Positions 9,544 to 18,187 of a DNA stretch of 64,000 bases are shown here, in pieces. Source of the stretch: Sphaerospermopsis aphanizomenoides BCCUSP55 (GTDB taxonomy: Bacteria > Cyanobacteriota > Cyanobacteriia > Cyanobacteriales > Nostocaceae). The position numbers and the translations under genes were made by a program. The notes under the pieces were generated by a model that saw only the letters and a program-made list of their open reading frames with translations, was not told where the DNA came from and made no database searches. Positions within the stretch are counted from its first letter, which is position 1. The number at the start of each line of letters is the position of its first letter. The DNA lies in assembly GCF_001586785.1 (NCBI RefSeq), contig NZ_LUFH02000010.1, forward strand, positions 1-64,000, given 5' to 3'.

Positions 9544-10590
9544 TTATTTATGATTGCTATATATTGCACCAAAAGAGTGATCAGTATCAACTTCCACAAC
9601 AAAATCAATTGTGGGGGATGTCAGCAAGGGCTGGATAAATAATTCTGGGTGTAATGCTCGCCAAAAATAATTGACAAATGCTTCTATTTCTGCATCGCTC
9701 ATACCTGATTTACCAGCAGCAATCATTTTCTGTTCTGCCTGTTTACGCCATTCTAAAGAACAGCGATAATCTCTGGGATCAAGAGCTATTAAGCTATCCA
9801 AGCGTGACCACAATGGCAGATAAGCTTGGAGTTGGTGATTCATATCACGAGCAAAAGCCCGGTCGTCATCTGTGATGATGGGAGGTGGTGCGGTAGCAAA
9901 AGCTTGGGGATCAATAGGACGCACACCAACAAACCAGCCTTCAAAAAGGACTATATCAACCTTGTTAACAATTTCCGGGGTAGTACGATCACCTGCACCA
10001 GAGTAAGCCGATTTATCGAAGCGGGGAACTGTCACAGGACTGTTGCCTTGACGTATCTGATCAAGTAAAATTAAACCTAAGTCGATATCGTGAGTTCCTG
10101 GTGGCCCACGCCAAATTAAACGAGGATCTTGCTGCGTTAAAGCCAAGCGATCGCTATAAGTTTTGTACAAGTCATCCAAAGATAAACTCACAGTGCAGTA
10201 TCCCAACTGCTGGAGAATCAAACTGAGAATCCGGCACATTGTGGTTTTACCAGTACCTTGTCCACCTAAAATCCCCTGAATGAAAGGTCTACCGAGTTTT
10301 TGACGACTTGATGCTATTTTCACGGACAAAGGTAGCCACAGATCCCACAATACCTGTAACATAGCTTGAGGCGTTAATTGCAGGTTATTTTGACAAAATT
10401 GGCTAAAAGTAGGTAAAACTGATTTAAGTAGGTGCGATCGCTCTAGAATCACTTGAGCCACATTGTCTGGGTCAATACCGAAAATCCTTGCCCGCAAAGG
10501 ATCTGCTAGTGCTGCGGTCTGGGCAGACACTTGCCCATAGCTATCTATTTTACCTGTAATAAAAATTTCATTTAGCCACTCACTTGTCAT
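9544..10590 (-). CDS. glyK: D-glycerate 3-kinase (GLYK, plant type)
   Basis: Phosphorylates D-glycerate to 3-phosphoglycerate, the last step of photorespiration, returning carbon to the Calvin cycle. The 348-residue protein has a Walker A motif GGQGTGKTT near residues 109-117, a following SLSLDDLYK segment, and the kinase block RGPPGTHDIDLGL, PRFDKSAYSGAGDR and VLFEGWFVGVRP shared with phosphoribulokinase/uridine-kinase-like P-loop enzymes and plant GLYK. The ATG at 10590 follows an AGGGG ribosome binding site; the upstream ATG (10614) would overlap ycf20. It starts 20 bp after the ycf20 stop on the same strand. Confidence 0.9.
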   Translation of the reverse strand: MTSEWLNEIFITGKIDSYGQVSAQTAALADPLRARIFGIDPDNVAQVILERSHLLKSVLPTFSQFCQNNLQLTPQAMLQVLWDLWLPLSVKIASSRQKLGRPFIQGILGGQGTGKTTMCRILSLILQQLGYCTVSLSLDDLYKTYSDRLALTQQDPRLIWRGPPGTHDIDLGLILLDQIRQGNSPVTVPRFDKSAYSGAGDRTTPEIVNKVDIVLFEGWFVGVRPIDPQAFATAPPPIITDDDRAFARDMNHQLQAYLPLWSRLDSLIALDPRDYRCSLEWRKQAEQKMIAAGKSGMSDAEIEAFVNYFWRALHPELFIQPLLTSPTIDFVVEVDTDHSFGAIYSNHK

Positions 10591-10610
10591 AATCAGCACC
10601 CCTAAACAAA

Positions 10611-10943
10611 TCAAGAACCCAATTTAAAAGCTTCTAAAAATAAACTGTAGATGAAACCAATCTTGAGTAAGTTGAGTGATTCTACCCAAATTGCTTGTCT
10701 AGCAAAAAAGCTGCGACTGTAGAAAATTCTGCTGGTAATTTCCGTCAGTAGAACTAAAAAAGCAGCTACCACAATGTCTAACTCCGCTTTTTGTCCAGCA
10801 GTAGTAGACACTGCTGATCCTAGAAAAAAACCAAATAACCAACAAATTAACAATAATGATAGTCGCCGCCAAGGATTAACAAACCATTGCCCCACAGTTC
10901 TGGCAATAGTATCTAAAAGGTTATTCAGACGAGTATTTTGCAT
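10611..10943 (-). CDS. ycf20: Ycf20 family (DUF565) membrane protein
   Basis: A 110-residue protein with the Ycf20 opening TRLNNLLDTI and the conserved PWRRLSLLLICWLFGFFLGS block, which forms the first membrane helix; two further hydrophobic stretches follow. Ycf20 is conserved in cyanobacteria and plastids. In algae and plants, homologues affect non-photochemical quenching, but the bacterial role is not settled. ATG at 10943 is chosen to match the family N-terminus; an upstream ATG adds eight residues. Probably co-transcribed with glyK. Confidence 0.85.
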   Translation of the reverse strand: MQNTRLNNLLDTIARTVGQWFVNPWRRLSLLLICWLFGFFLGSAVSTTAGQKAELDIVVAAFLVLLTEITSRIFYSRSFFARQAIWVESLNLLKIGFIYSLFLEAFKLGS

Positions 10944-10971
10944 TGAACTGTATTCAAATAAATTCAAATAA

Positions 10972-11399
10972 TGAAACTCTCAACTGATAACTGATAAATC
11001 TTCAAAAATTAACAATGAATAGTGGAAAATGGCCAATTACCTCTTCCTCAGTAAGCATTCAGCCGTCAACCGTCAGCCCTCAGCAAGAACCTAAAAACCA
11101 TCAATAATCGGCTGTAAATGGCACTTATTAACACTGGTGTAATTTTTAAAAACTCTGTATCCTTGTTACCAACTCAGTCTCTTTCTAAGTAATAGCTATT
11201 AGAGTCGCGTCGCCATTTACTGATTACTGATAGCTGAATACTTACCTTCCTCAAGGGTAGAGAAGTGAAAGCAATTTATGGTTTTTATGGATCTTTTTCT
11301 TGAAAAAGAGAGGTTTTAACCCAAAAAAACTAATTATCAATTATCAATTATCAATTGTCAATTGTCAATTGATAAATCTTATCTCTAAAAACTATCATT
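10972..11399. repeat. Gene-free spacer with AATTATC/AATTGTC tandem repeats
   Basis: No gene seen. Contains cagccgtcaaccgtcagccctcagc at about 11050-11085, and a 9-bp-period array of TCAATTATC/TCAATTGTC from 11331 to 11372. The latter family recurs at 32440-32470, 38640-38672 and 47108-47145. Confidence 0.75.
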
Positions 11400-12005
11400 A
11401 TGAAATATTCCATGTATCGTAACTTTGCTGTTATGGCTTCTGCATTGGGACTAGTAGGACTCATCGCTGGATGCTTAGAAATGAGTATATCCTTTGATTC
11501 TACCAGCCCAAACCTATCATCAAAACTCCCCGAAAAAACCCCCAAATTACAGCAAAGCACAACCACAACCTTAAACTCAAAACAGACGGCATCTGCTGGT
11601 GTAGCTAGTGTCACAAACACACCAAACAAGCAATTAGAAAAACCCACTCCAAAAAACTCACCTCATCAAAGCAAAGGCTTAGGCAGTTTGCGAATGAGAA
11701 ATCAAACAAATCAACCTGTACGTCTAGCCCTCTTAGCGCGACATTCAGCAGTTAAAAATGCCTCAGCAAGCAAAACCAAAAATAATCTTCCGGCACATTG
11801 GGATTTTGATCCCCAAGAAGGCAGTCAAAAGGGTTTAATTTTATCTCTACCAGAGGGTAATTTAAACCTAGAGAAGGGAGATATTTTAGTAGCTTTCGCC
11901 CAAGATGGCTCCCGACGCTATTGGGGTCCTTATGTTGTTGGAGAAACCTCTGCACCACAATGGAATTCCCAAGTCAAAGAATGGCAGTTGATACTCACTC
12001 CGTAA
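11400..12005 (+). CDS. Putative lipoprotein, function unknown
   Basis: A 201-residue protein with a type II signal peptide: a hydrophobic N-terminus ending in the lipobox LIAGC, so Cys25 would be lipidated and the protein membrane-anchored. A Ser/Thr/Pro/Lys-rich, presumably disordered linker (about 30-95) leads to a C-terminal region with WDFDPQEGSQKGLILSLPEGNL and the ending WQLILTP, which looks like one small folded domain. I do not recognise the family. Ends four bases before purine-rich repeats. Confidence 0.75.
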   Translation: MKYSMYRNFAVMASALGLVGLIAGCLEMSISFDSTSPNLSSKLPEKTPKLQQSTTTTLNSKQTASAGVASVTNTPNKQLEKPTPKNSPHQSKGLGSLRMRNQTNQPVRLALLARHSAVKNASASKTKNNLPAHWDFDPQEGSQKGLILSLPEGNLNLEKGDILVAFAQDGSRRYWGPYVVGETSAPQWNSQVKEWQLILTP

Positions 12006-12054
12006 GGGGAGATGGGGAGATGGGGAGATGGGGAGAATCAATAATTATTTCTTC

Positions 12055-12141
12055 TCTATTCCCTATTCCCTATTCCCTATTCCCTATTCCCTATTCCCTA
12101 TTCCCTATTCCCTATTCCCTATTCCCTATTCCCTATTCCCT
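12055..12141. repeat. STRR heptamer array (CCCTATT)n
   Basis: Eleven to twelve tandem copies of CCCTATT, directly preceded by a ggggagat run. It reads as PIPYSLF peptides in one frame but there is no sign of a gene. The rest of 12006-12286 holds cacctgtcacctgttccctg repeats that run up to the moxR start, with no clear promoter. Confidence 0.95.
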
Positions 12142-12286
12142 CCTTTAATTGATATAGCAATCGCCAAGGTCGTTAGAACCTCAACTTTTAGCGTAGCTTG
12201 ACGTAACCCATTGATAAAAACTAGATATTAAAAGACTTTTCACACTGTCACCTGTCACCTGTTCCCTGTCACCTGCTATAAAACCT

Positions 12287-13240
12287 ATGGGAGAATCAAA
12301 AATTCAACTATCCGGAAAAGAAATTTATCAGCGAATTTCTGACAACATTAAAAAAGTCATGAAAGGGCAATCAATAGCGATTAGAAAATTATTAGCTGCC
12401 TTTGCCAGTGGTGGACACATATTATTAGAAGATTCTCCGGGAACAGGTAAAACTACCTTAGCCAAAGCTTTAGCTTTTTCCGTTGATGTTAGCTTCAAGC
12501 GGATTCAATTTACACCTGATTTATTACCATCTGATATCTTAGGTGTTTCCATTTTAAATCCTAACGAACAAACCTTTAAATTCCACGAAGGTCCGATTTT
12601 TGCTCACATTGTTTTAGCTGACGAAATCAACCGCGCTTCACCCCGTACCCAGTCAGCACTATTAGAAGCAATGGCAGAATTTCAAGTCACAGTTGATGGG
12701 AATTTGCGAAAACTGAAAGATCCATTTTTTGTCATTGCCACACAAAACCCCGTTGAATCCCGTGGTACTTATCCCCTGCCAGAAGCACAAATGGATCGGT
12801 TTGCACTGCAATTTAGTTTAGGATATATCTCACCAGAAGAAGAAGTTAATCTGTTATCAGAACAAATTCAACAACATCCTATTGATACCATTCAACCATG
12901 CGTTGATTTAGAAGGTATCATCTACTTAAAACAGCAAGTTAAACAAATTAGAATTAGTGCAGAATTAAAACGTTATCTTGTCGATATTGTTAACGCCACT
13001 CGCACAGCCGAAGGTGTACAATTAGGAGCAAGTCCGAGAGCATCTATTACCTTAATGAAAATTGCTCAAGCATTAGCTTTATTTGATGGTTATGAATTTG
13101 TCACACCAGAACATATTCAAGAACTTGCAGTATCAGTAATTGCCCATCGTTTAGTAATGGAACCCCAAGCGCGTTTCTCTGGTAAAACCGCAGCAGGTGT
13201 GGTGGAAGATATTCTCAAATCTGTTCCTGTTCCTAGTTGA
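12287..13240 (+). CDS. MoxR family AAA+ ATPase
   Basis: A 317-residue MoxR-type AAA+ ATPase, usually acting as a chaperone-like factor for partners encoded next to it. Walker A is DSPGTGKTTLAKALA (about residues 49-63). Walker B is VLADEINRASPRTQSALLEAM (about 107-127), a near-invariant MoxR signature. A sensor-1 region ATQNPVESRGTYPLPEAQMDRF follows. The usual partners, a DUF58 protein and a transglutaminase-like protein, are found downstream at 13915 and 15258, interrupted by a small toxin-antitoxin pair. The start lies close behind a repeat (cacctgtcacctg). Confidence 0.94.
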   Translation: MGESKIQLSGKEIYQRISDNIKKVMKGQSIAIRKLLAAFASGGHILLEDSPGTGKTTLAKALAFSVDVSFKRIQFTPDLLPSDILGVSILNPNEQTFKFHEGPIFAHIVLADEINRASPRTQSALLEAMAEFQVTVDGNLRKLKDPFFVIATQNPVESRGTYPLPEAQMDRFALQFSLGYISPEEEVNLLSEQIQQHPIDTIQPCVDLEGIIYLKQQVKQIRISAELKRYLVDIVNATRTAEGVQLGASPRASITLMKIAQALALFDGYEFVTPEHIQELAVSVIAHRLVMEPQARFSGKTAAGVVEDILKSVPVPS

Positions 13241-13308
13241 TAGCAGATCAAAAAAATCGGTGGGTGTGTAAAAATGTATTCATCAACCAAAGGAGAATAT
13301 TTGAGATT

Positions 13309-13545
13309 ATGTTACAAAACACCTATCAACTCAATTTAACATTTGAGCAAATTCTCACTTTAGTTAAACAGCTTTCCGATTCTGAAAAATTGTTACTGAG
13401 TAAAGAATTAGAAAAAGAAACTTTGAATAAAAAATTAACAGCATTACTAGAGCTATCTCAAACCAATGAATTATCCCTAGAAGAAATAACTGAAGAAGTT
13501 GAAATCGCGCGTTCAGAAATTTATGCCAGAAAGAAAAGCAATTAA
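13309..13545 (+). CDS. Small antitoxin-like protein paired with a PIN toxin
   Basis: A 78-residue acidic, helical protein, starting MLQNTYQLNLTFEQI and ending SEIYARKKSN. The start at 13309 is set by a good aaggaga ribosome binding site. Its gene overlaps the following PIN-domain gene by 23 bp, the classic antitoxin-toxin arrangement, and similar small LSxxEKxxLxxELE proteins precede COG1569-type PIN genes in cyanobacteria. The antitoxin role is inferred from context. Confidence 0.7.
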   Translation: MLQNTYQLNLTFEQILTLVKQLSDSEKLLLSKELEKETLNKKLTALLELSQTNELSLEEITEEVEIARSEIYARKKSN

Positions 13546-13912
13546 GACAATTATTGATACTAATCTCTGGATTAGTTTTTTAATTGGTAAAGAACTAGCA
13601 GACTTGAAAAGTCTGTTAATTGAAGAGAAGATTAAATTAGTTATTTCTGAGCAAATTTTGGAAGAAATAAAGCTTGTTACTCAACGTCCCAAGTTACAAA
13701 AGTATTTTCCGTCTCACAAAGTAGATGAGTTAATTCAACTTCTGCAAACCATTGGACTATTTATAAATATCACATCCGATGTTTCTCTGTGTCGGGATGC
13801 TAAAGATAATGATGCGAATTTTTTAGTTACAGGAGATCAAGATTTATTGGTAATTGAGAAATTTGAAGGTACTGAAATAGTTAAATATCAAGACTTTTTA
13901 GCCAAGTTATAA
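13523..13912 (+). CDS. PIN-domain toxin (COG1569 type)
   Basis: A 129-residue PIN ribonuclease-fold protein. The N-terminal TIIDTNLWISFLIG supplies the first acidic residue, and CRDAKDNDANFLVTGDQDLL near the C-terminus supplies the remaining metal-binding acids. Such proteins are usually toxins that cleave RNA and are held in check by the antitoxin encoded just upstream. I prefer the ATG at 13523 (MPERKAIK) to an upstream TTG. The DUF58 gene begins only two bases after this stop, so the toxin pair is embedded in the operon. Confidence 0.82.
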   Translation: MPERKAIKTIIDTNLWISFLIGKELADLKSLLIEEKIKLVISEQILEEIKLVTQRPKLQKYFPSHKVDELIQLLQTIGLFINITSDVSLCRDAKDNDANFLVTGDQDLLVIEKFEGTEIVKYQDFLAKL

Positions 13913-13914
13913 AA

Positions 13915-15261
13915 ATGCAAAAATTTATCTATCAAATATATCATTTTAGTTCAGCCCTGCAACACAAACTTGCTAAAAGAATTACCATTAATGGCTTTGC
14001 AGTGATTTTATGCTTAATATTTTCAGCAGCGTTGGGTTTAGATACAACCCAAAATCTGACCTATCAAATATTTACTTTTTTAGTATCTATTCTCATTATT
14101 GCCACTGTTTGTAGTCGATTCTTTCGTTCTCGCGTTAGCGCAATTCGGACTTTACCCCGGTTTGCGACTGTTGGAGTTAAACTAAAATACAAAATTGTTA
14201 TTCATAATAAAACCAATCAAAAGCAAACAAACTTAAAATTATTGGAAAATTTTTCTGACCCTCGTCCAACTTGGAAAGAGTTTCTGGAAACACCAGAACC
14301 TGAAGAACATAAACGCACTCCTCTGGATATTAAATTAGGTTCTTATCGGTGGTTATGGTTAGTTTCTCGTAAACAGTGTGGAACGGCAAAAACTATAGAA
14401 TTACCACCGCTAAAACCTCATAGTAAAATAGAAGTTCTGGGAGAAATTACACCCACCCATAGAGGAGTCATGCGTCTGGTAAGTATGACAATAGCACGAC
14501 CAGATCCTTTTGGTCTTTTTAATGCTTGTAAAACTATTTCATTACCCCAATCTTTATTAATTCTCCCTAAATTATATCAACTACCACCTATTCAATTACC
14601 GGGTTTGAGAAAATATCAATCTGGTGGTGTTGCGTTAGCTTCTTCTGTGGGAGATGCAGAAGAATTTCACTCTTTACGAGAATATCGTCCGGGCGACTCC
14701 CTGCGTAAAATTCATTGGAAAAGTTGGGCAAAAATTGGTAAACCCATCGTTAAAGAAGAACAGGATGAGTTTTTTGTACGTCATGCCTTAATTTTAGATA
14801 CATTTCAACCTGAGAAATATAGCCAAATTTTAGAGGAAGCAATATCAATAGCTGCTTCACTAGCTTCGGAAATGCAAACTCAAGAATCTTTATTAGATTT
14901 GATGTTTGTGGGAAATGAAGCCTATTGTTTTACCTTCGGTAGAGGATTAAGTTCTACAGAAAAAATGTTAGAAATTCTCGCTTCAGTGGTTGCTTGTCAG
15001 CATAAATATTTTGATTCTCTCATCCCAGTGGTGTTAGAAAAAATTTCTTTGTTAAGTGGTTGTATCTGCATATTTATATCCTGGGATGACCAGAGAAAAA
15101 AATTAGTAGAATATCTGAATAATATGGGTATACATACATTAGTTTTAATTCTTACTAACAACGAAGATCAGTTTAATCACACTGAATTGATGTCGTATGA
15201 GTTAGTAAATTTCCAAATTTTAAATATTAATAAGATACAACAGGAATTGATGCAATTATGA
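13915..15261 (+). CDS. DUF58 domain membrane protein
   Basis: A 448-residue protein with two adjacent N-terminal membrane helices (about residues 27-66) and the DUF58 hallmark EYRPGDSLRKIHWKSWAK near residue 260. The C-terminal part has a von Willebrand-A-like layout. DUF58 proteins work with MoxR ATPases and TgpA-like transglutaminases in a poorly understood envelope-linked pathway; all three occur here. It overlaps the next gene by four bases (ATGA), indicating translational coupling. Confidence 0.88.
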   Translation: MQKFIYQIYHFSSALQHKLAKRITINGFAVILCLIFSAALGLDTTQNLTYQIFTFLVSILIIATVCSRFFRSRVSAIRTLPRFATVGVKLKYKIVIHNKTNQKQTNLKLLENFSDPRPTWKEFLETPEPEEHKRTPLDIKLGSYRWLWLVSRKQCGTAKTIELPPLKPHSKIEVLGEITPTHRGVMRLVSMTIARPDPFGLFNACKTISLPQSLLILPKLYQLPPIQLPGLRKYQSGGVALASSVGDAEEFHSLREYRPGDSLRKIHWKSWAKIGKPIVKEEQDEFFVRHALILDTFQPEKYSQILEEAISIAASLASEMQTQESLLDLMFVGNEAYCFTFGRGLSSTEKMLEILASVVACQHKYFDSLIPVVLEKISLLSGCICIFISWDDQRKKLVEYLNNMGIHTLVLILTNNEDQFNHTELMSYELVNFQILNINKIQQELMQL

Positions 15262-17249
15262 AAACACCTCCTTTACTGCTTGGCGTAGCTTTAATATTTT
15301 GGGGTTGGCAAACTGGAATCTGGATTTTTGCTATACCAATTGCTATAATTCTTGAATGTTCTCGCCTTGTGCAGTCTCGTTGGGATTTCTCTACTGATGA
15401 GATCAAGCGTATTGCTAATATATGCTTGGTTATTCTAGTTGCTTTAACTATTTATTTATTCATTTCTAGTCGTTCTTTTTATGTAGTCTACACTCTTTTC
15501 CAGTGGCTTCCTATTGTATTTTCTCCACTGATAGCTGCTCACATTTATGCTGTTAATGACAATATCAATCTTACCACTCTTTTTTTGATATTTAACGATG
15601 AGAAAACAGGAGAACAAAGCAACCAGTTTAGGGTTAATTTAACTTACCCATATTTTGCTCTTTGTATTTTAGCAGCTAGTAATGCCAATACTGAAAATAT
15701 CTCTTTTTATATTGGGATGTTTGCGCTTTCTGCTATGGCGCTGTGGTTTGTTCGTTCTCCAAGATTTTCACCTATTATCTGGCTTTGTTTATTCCTAACT
15801 GCGGGAAGTATAGGCTTTATCGGACAAATAGGACTACATCAACTTCATCTCAAAGTAGAAGATCAAATAGTTTCTTGGTTTAGCGATGCTATTGGACAAG
15901 AAATTAATGCTTTCAAAAAACAAACAAGTATGGGAGAAATTGGAGTTTTAAAGCAGTCTAATGATATTGTTTTTAGGGTAGCTTCTCAAACTAAAAGTAA
16001 TTTTCCCATTCTGCTCAGAGAAGCAACTTATAATAAATATCAATCTGCTTTGTGGATAGCTTTAAATCCTGCATTTACTCCCGTTAAACCAGATGCTAAT
16101 AATACAACTTGGCGGTTAGGAAATCAAACAGCTAATAGTTCAACGTTAACTATTTATGGAACACTCAATAATGGCAAAGGTGTATTAAGATTAGCTGATG
16201 GTACTTTGGAAATTAATGATTTACCAGTTAGCGAGATGGAGAAAAACAAATATGGTACGGTAAAAGTTTCAGGAAAAATTAATGATATTGCTTATAAAAT
16301 CAAATTTAATAACCAAGTATCTTTCGATAGTCCACCAACAGAAGATGATTTACAAATTCCCAAATCTGAAGCATCAGCAATAAATGAAATCGTTCAACAA
16401 TTGGAGATTGAAGGTAAGACACCACAACAAATTTTACAAACTGTAGACACATTTTTATTAAAAAATTATCGTTATTCACTCCAACTCACAGGTAAAGATA
16501 ATGCTTCTACACCTTTATCAACTTTTTTACTGACAACTCGTGCTGGACATTGTGAATATTTTGCTAGTGCAACTACTTTAATTTTACGTGCTTTGGGTAT
16601 TCCCACTCGTTATAGTGTAGGTTATTCAGTTCATGAATTTAGTAACTTAGAAAAGCAATATATTGTCCGCAGTCGTCACGCTCATGCTTGGACAATGGTA
16701 TATATAGATGGAAAATGGCAAGCCTTTGATACTACACCAGCGGACTGGACAAGTATTGAAAATGCAGGTGTTTCTAAATTATCCATGATTTCTGATTTAT
16801 GGTCATTTTGGGGTTTTCAGCTTTCCAGTTGGTTGAGAGATATTAGAAGTAGTGGCTTTTTTAAATATATCTGGTGGCTGTTGTTGCCATTATTTTTACT
16901 CATGATAGCTAAATCTGCTCCACAAAAGAAAGTGAAGCGTGTATTTAAGCAAGAGATATTATCAACACAAACTCATAAAATTGAAATAGAAATTAGCAAG
17001 GATTCAGAATTTTATTTAATTGAGAATACTTTAAATGAATTGGGATTTGCACGTCAGCCTTCAGAGTCTTTAAAGAATTGGATAGAGAGACTCAAAAAAG
17101 AAATCCCAACATCTGATTTAATTGAGGATTTATCATCATTAATTGAACTTCATTATCGCTATCGTTTTGATCCCCAAGGTATTCAAGAAACTGAAAGAGC
17201 AAAATTAAAATCTGCTGTGCAATCATGGTTAGCTAAATATAGCACTTAG
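15258..17249 (+). CDS. TgpA-like transmembrane transglutaminase-like protein
   Basis: A 663-residue protein: several N-terminal membrane helices (about residues 1-205, DUF3488/TgpA_N-like), a large extracytoplasmic part with a transglutaminase/protease-like core, one more membrane helix near 543-560 and a cytoplasmic DUF4129-like tail. The catalytic triad is visible as Cys about 432 in RAGHCEYFASATTLILRALG, His about 475 in RSRHAHAWTMVY and Asp about 489 in FDTTP. Likely acts on periplasmic proteins or peptidoglycan peptides. Last gene of the moxR operon. Confidence 0.88.
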   Translation: MKTPPLLLGVALIFWGWQTGIWIFAIPIAIILECSRLVQSRWDFSTDEIKRIANICLVILVALTIYLFISSRSFYVVYTLFQWLPIVFSPLIAAHIYAVNDNINLTTLFLIFNDEKTGEQSNQFRVNLTYPYFALCILAASNANTENISFYIGMFALSAMALWFVRSPRFSPIIWLCLFLTAGSIGFIGQIGLHQLHLKVEDQIVSWFSDAIGQEINAFKKQTSMGEIGVLKQSNDIVFRVASQTKSNFPILLREATYNKYQSALWIALNPAFTPVKPDANNTTWRLGNQTANSSTLTIYGTLNNGKGVLRLADGTLEINDLPVSEMEKNKYGTVKVSGKINDIAYKIKFNNQVSFDSPPTEDDLQIPKSEASAINEIVQQLEIEGKTPQQILQTVDTFLLKNYRYSLQLTGKDNASTPLSTFLLTTRAGHCEYFASATTLILRALGIPTRYSVGYSVHEFSNLEKQYIVRSRHAHAWTMVYIDGKWQAFDTTPADWTSIENAGVSKLSMISDLWSFWGFQLSSWLRDIRSSGFFKYIWWLLLPLFLLMIAKSAPQKKVKRVFKQEILSTQTHKIEIEISKDSEFYLIENTLNELGFARQPSESLKNWIERLKKEIPTSDLIEDLSSLIELHYRYRFDPQGIQETERAKLKSAVQSWLAKYST

Positions 17250-17316
17250 CAATTAGCTATCAGCAGTCAGCGGTCAGTAATCAGTTCAAAGTAGTATTTA
17301 GACTGATTTTTCCCTA

Positions 17317-17431
17317 GGGAACTCCAAAAAGTAAATTATACAAATTACTGTCATCAAAACGACTTTTCCTCCCCCTGCTCCCTGCTCCCCTGCTATCAAA
17401 ACGATGGGATATTTTTTTATTTGGAAGTCCC
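17317..17431. mobile_element. Putative MITE, GGGAACTCC...GGAAGTCCC family, copy 1
   Basis: Bounded on the left by GGGAACTCCAAAAAGTAAAT and on the right by tttatttggaagtccc, which are imperfect inverted repeats of each other (GGGAmyTCCAAA). A related copy with the same ends and a similar core (a cgac motif plus ccctgctccc runs) lies at 45319-45453, and a lone right end is at 52076-52092. The remainder of the 17250-17471 spacer is filled with cagcagtcagcggtcag and ttccctattccctgttccc repeats. Confidence 0.6.
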
Positions 17432-17471
17432 CTATTCCCCGTTCCCTATTCCCTGTTCCCTTCTTCCTAAG

Positions 17472-18017
17472 TTACCGAATACACCGAGTAGGTGGCAGCT
17501 TATTGCCTAAATTGTACTGATAAAGTCGCTTCAAATCTAAGATAGCTTGGCGGTAATGTATAGGTTGACCAGATATTGTGCGTTTGCCAACACGGACTGC
17601 GCTGCCAACTTTGAGAATTCCTTCCTTGTCCCAATTTACTAAATTAGAACCTTCTGCCTTGGCTGGTATACGTTGACGACCAATACCACCAATAAATTCT
17701 AAACCTTCACCGCCTAAGCGATCGCTCAATGTTCCTCTTAAACACAGGCTTTCTTCCCCTAATGTTCTTGTGTCGTAATAGCTGCCAACAACTTGATTTC
17801 CCTGCTTACGAAACAAAAAGCAGTTGCCAATGATCGCATCTGGAGGAGTTACATTAGTTGTTTTGGGTTGTTGACTACAAAACCGATAGTTACCATTAGA
17901 GAGTTGATTGAAATCAATAGCGGCGGGTTGAGATAGACTCTTATCAGCATTCATCACACTGCACAGCAATACACCTACAGTTATCAATGGCAAAGTAAAT
18001 AAATAAGAGCGGTTCAT
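17472..18017 (-). CDS. Exported protein of unknown function
   Basis: A 181-residue protein with a clear signal peptide: basic start MNRS, a hydrophobic core to about residue 22, and a likely cleavage after SLSQPA near residue 32. The mature part has several cysteines (FCSQQP, GNCFLF, SLCLRG, TRCIR) that could form disulfides in the periplasm. Segments NCFLFRKQGNQVVGSYYD and LCLRGTLSDRLGGEGLEF suggest a beta-rich fold. I do not recognise the family. Confidence 0.75.
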   Translation of the reverse strand: MNRSYLFTLPLITVGVLLCSVMNADKSLSQPAAIDFNQLSNGNYRFCSQQPKTTNVTPPDAIIGNCFLFRKQGNQVVGSYYDTRTLGEESLCLRGTLSDRLGGEGLEFIGGIGRQRIPAKAEGSNLVNWDKEGILKVGSAVRVGKRTISGQPIHYRQAILDLKRLYQYNLGNKLPPTRCIR

Positions 18018-18187
18018 ATTTGAGGGTATATATCAGTAAACATAGTTTAATACAAATGCTTTAGGTATTTTCCAGAAATGCCGCCTGCCTTCTGTGATGT
18101 GAGAACAAAATCGCACCAATCAACGACTTTTGAATTATTGTGTTTAAGGGAAAGACGCGATTTACCGTGTCGATAAAGTATGGATTT

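Noticed and set aside
12055-12141. Possible CRISPR array
   Set aside because: The 7-bp units are contiguous with no spacers. The 102-bp repeats at 55900-56830 and the 76-bp repeats at 29234 are also coding or spacer-less, and no cas gene is present.
11921-12148. ORF coding SLFPIPYSLFPIPYS repeats
   Set aside because: It overlaps the lipoprotein gene's 3' end and then reads the CCCTATT STRR array; this is repeat translation, not a gene.
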